Positions 59,863 through 64,000 of a stretch of 64,000 nucleotides of DNA are shown in pieces. The notes under the pieces are model-generated. The model was not told the origin of the DNA, ran no database searches, and saw only the letters and a program-made list of their open reading frames with translations. The stretch comes from Micromonospora carbonacea (GTDB taxonomy: Bacteria; Actinomycetota; Actinomycetes; Mycobacteriales; Micromonosporaceae), in the NCBI RefSeq assembly GCF_014205165.1, contig NZ_JACHMZ010000001.1, positions 3,326,001 through 3,390,000 on the forward strand, written 5' to 3'. The translations under genes and the position numbers were made by a program. The first letter of the stretch is position 1. Each line of letters opens with the position of its first letter.

Positions 59863-60674
59863 CCGACCGGGGCGAAGCCGAGGTAGGCGCGGTGTGGGCC
59901 GGACCAGCCGGAGCCGAACGAGCCGTCGGGCTGCCCCTGCGCGTCGTACACCACCACGTGCAGCTCGCACGTCGTCATGAAGTCATCCGGCGCGCAGCTG
60001 GGCCAGTACTGGACGTTCACGGACGCCGTGAACGTGTCGTCCTCGGTGAGCGGCACCGCGGCCAACGGCGTGTCGTCGTAGCAGCCGCTGCCCTGGATGA
60101 TGTCGAAGCAGGCGGTCTGAATGATGGCCACGTACCGGCTGGGTGAGCCCTTCGCGGTGCCGGCGACCTCGACCGGTTGCCCGTCGACCAGGCCGCTGTT
60201 CGGGGTCGCGGTGATGGTGGCGGGGTCGCCGGTGAACTCCAGGGGCGCGGTGGCGACCGACTGCCGAACACCGTCGACGACCCATTCGACGAAGAACCGG
60301 CAGATGTCCGCGCGGCAGTAGACCGGTTCGTCGTCGCCGTAGGGGCGGCTGCGGTAGACCCTGGTGCTGGCGTTCGCCCGCTCCGAGATCCGCCCCAGGC
60401 GGCTGGTGGTCGTCGTGTGCACGACCGGGCAGCCGATGCGACTGCCGTCGTCGTCGTAGGTTTCCTGGTCGCACTGGACGATGTCGACCTCGGTCTTCCT
60501 GGGCAGGCCGGTCGCCGTGACCCTGACGACCGACGAGGCCGACAGCCCTGTCGCCGGGCGCGCCGTGACCGACGGCGCGGGGTCGAGCTGGGCCGACGCC
60601 GCAGGGGCGGGCGGGCTCACGGGCACCAGGCCCACCGCCAGGACCACTGCGGACAACCATGACCGGAACCTCAT
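59859..60674 (-). CDS. secreted neocarzinostatin-fold protein
   Basis: A 271-residue exported protein. The signal peptide is about 1-27 (WLSAVVLAVGLVPVSPPAPAASA). Two similar beta-sandwich segments follow: PSVTARPATGLSASSVVRVT at about 33 and ATITATPNSGLVDGQPVEVA at about 150, each resembling the start of a neocarzinostatin/macromomycin apoprotein domain (VTVSPATGLSDGTxVxVxGxGL). Cysteine pairs (VQCDQ, IGCPV; QTACFD, GSGCYD) fit the two disulphides of that fold. Such domains bind chromophores in enediyne producers, but many homologues lie outside enediyne clusters and no enediyne PKS is seen here. ATG at 60674 has GGAAGGGG upstream. Confidence 0.72.
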   Translation of the reverse strand: MRFRSWLSAVVLAVGLVPVSPPAPAASAQLDPAPSVTARPATGLSASSVVRVTATGLPRKTEVDIVQCDQETYDDDGSRIGCPVVHTTTTSRLGRISERANASTRVYRSRPYGDDEPVYCRADICRFFVEWVVDGVRQSVATAPLEFTGDPATITATPNSGLVDGQPVEVAGTAKGSPSRYVAIIQTACFDIIQGSGCYDDTPLAAVPLTEDDTFTASVNVQYWPSCAPDDFMTTCELHVVVYDAQGQPDGSFGSGWSGPHRAYLGFAPVG

Positions 60675-60861
60675 GTGGCGCCCCTTCCACAACAAGCCGG
60701 CCATCGACACTCATCGTTGCGACATCGACCCTAGTCGAGGAGAGTCCCAGAGACGGGACCGGTCGCTGTCGGCTGCCGGACAGCGCCGCACACACCGCAA
60801 CTCCCCACGCGGCGCCACCCTGGGTACGCGACACCCCGCCAACGCAGTTCGGGCCAGTATG

Positions 60862-60900
60862 CGTTTCAGGGCCACCCCGGATCGGGGTGGCCCTGAAACG
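60862..60900 (-). terminator. rRNA operon terminator
   Basis: An 18-bp perfect inverted repeat (60862-60879 with 60883-60900) just downstream of the 5S gene on the minus strand, with a T-rich stretch on its 5S side. Confidence 0.85.
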
Positions 60901-60906
60901 AAAGAA

Positions 60907-61026
60907 TGTCCGGCGGTGTCCTACTCTCCCACACCCTCCCGAGTGCAGTACCATCGGCGCTGGAGGGCTTAGCTTCCGGGTTCGGAATGTAACCGGGCGT
61001 TTCCCCTCCGCCATGACCGCCGTAAC
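60907..61026 (-). rRNA. rrf: 5S ribosomal RNA
   Basis: On the minus strand the sequence starts GTTACGGCGGTCATGGCG and ends CACCGCCGGACA, about 120 nt. It contains the internal CCGAACCCGGAAGCTAAG loop characteristic of bacterial 5S rRNA. The ends pair (CGGCGG with CCGCCG). It follows the 23S gene after a spacer of about 75 nt. End positions are good to a few bases. Confidence 0.95.
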
Positions 61027-61100
61027 TCTATGAACATATCAAACAACCACCCAGGGCCGCCTGTTTGTTCAGAGTTGCACAGTGGACGCGTAGCAGCTTC

Positions 61101-64000
<2,900 letters not shown>

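Noticed and set aside
59859..60674. Evidence for an enediyne pathway
   Set aside because: A neocarzinostatin-like fold alone is not specific; no enediyne PKS or associated genes are in the window.

Overview
The window is very GC-rich actinomycete chromosome with GTG starts, 4-bp GTGA gene overlaps and IdeR/DmdR-type iron boxes. Gene content and protein style point to a Micromonospora-like organism of the Micromonosporaceae; this is inference without a database search. It ends inside a ribosomal RNA operon (23S and 5S on the minus strand, with the 23S 5' end cut off by the window edge).

Layout. 1-1000: N-terminus of a helicase and a HAD hydrolase. 1.1-6.5 kb: a kynurenine-type island with two tryptophan-dioxygenase-superfamily proteins, a kynureninase and two family-2 methyltransferases. 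6.8-12.6 kb: a zinc-finger membrane protein convergent with an ECF sigma gene, then a response regulator/sensor kinase/PepSY operon whose upstream operator has been hit by an IS5-family element. 12.6-18 kb: a two-gene system made of a small Trypco1-type protein and a 1672-residue fusion of trypsin-like protease, NACHT/STAND NTPase, helical repeats and a complete Rel (p)ppGpp synthetase/hydrolase. The hydrolase metal site of that Rel is altered (HD to GD) while the synthetase motifs are intact. This is the strongest candidate for an undescribed conflict (defence) system here. 18.3-30.5 kb: a secreted ricin/beta-helix protein, two iron-regulated siderophore-handling groups (two siderophore-interacting reductases, two MFS proteins, two related GNATs, a penicillin-acylase homologue) and a secreted alpha-amylase. 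30.6-39.5 kb: a PucR-type regulator, a secreted beta-propeller, a secreted trypsin, and a TPR-CHAT protease divergent from a Tat-secreted subtilase, an ECF sigma factor and a small protein. 39.5-58.7 kb: a giant single-chain acyl-CoA carboxylase, a tandem degenerate condensation-domain protein, and a divergent NRPS operon (C-A-T-TE fused to an MFS exporter; acyl-adenylate ligase; C-A-T; carrier protein). 58.7-60.7 kb: a small membrane protein, a YciO/Sua5 protein and a neocarzinostatin-fold secreted protein. 60.9-64 kb: 5S and 23S rRNA.

How parts work together. The NRPS operon reads as a small lipopeptide-like pathway: the ligase activates an acyl group onto the carrier protein, the C-A-T protein adds one residue (weak glycine-like code), and the C-A-T-TE-MFS protein adds another (aspartate-like code), releases the product and probably exports it. 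The iron genes share operators resembling TTAGGTTAGGCTAACCTAA. The two-component system has matching 11-bp-spaced half-sites (CTTAACCG...CTTAGCG) upstream of both its own operon and its PepSY gene.
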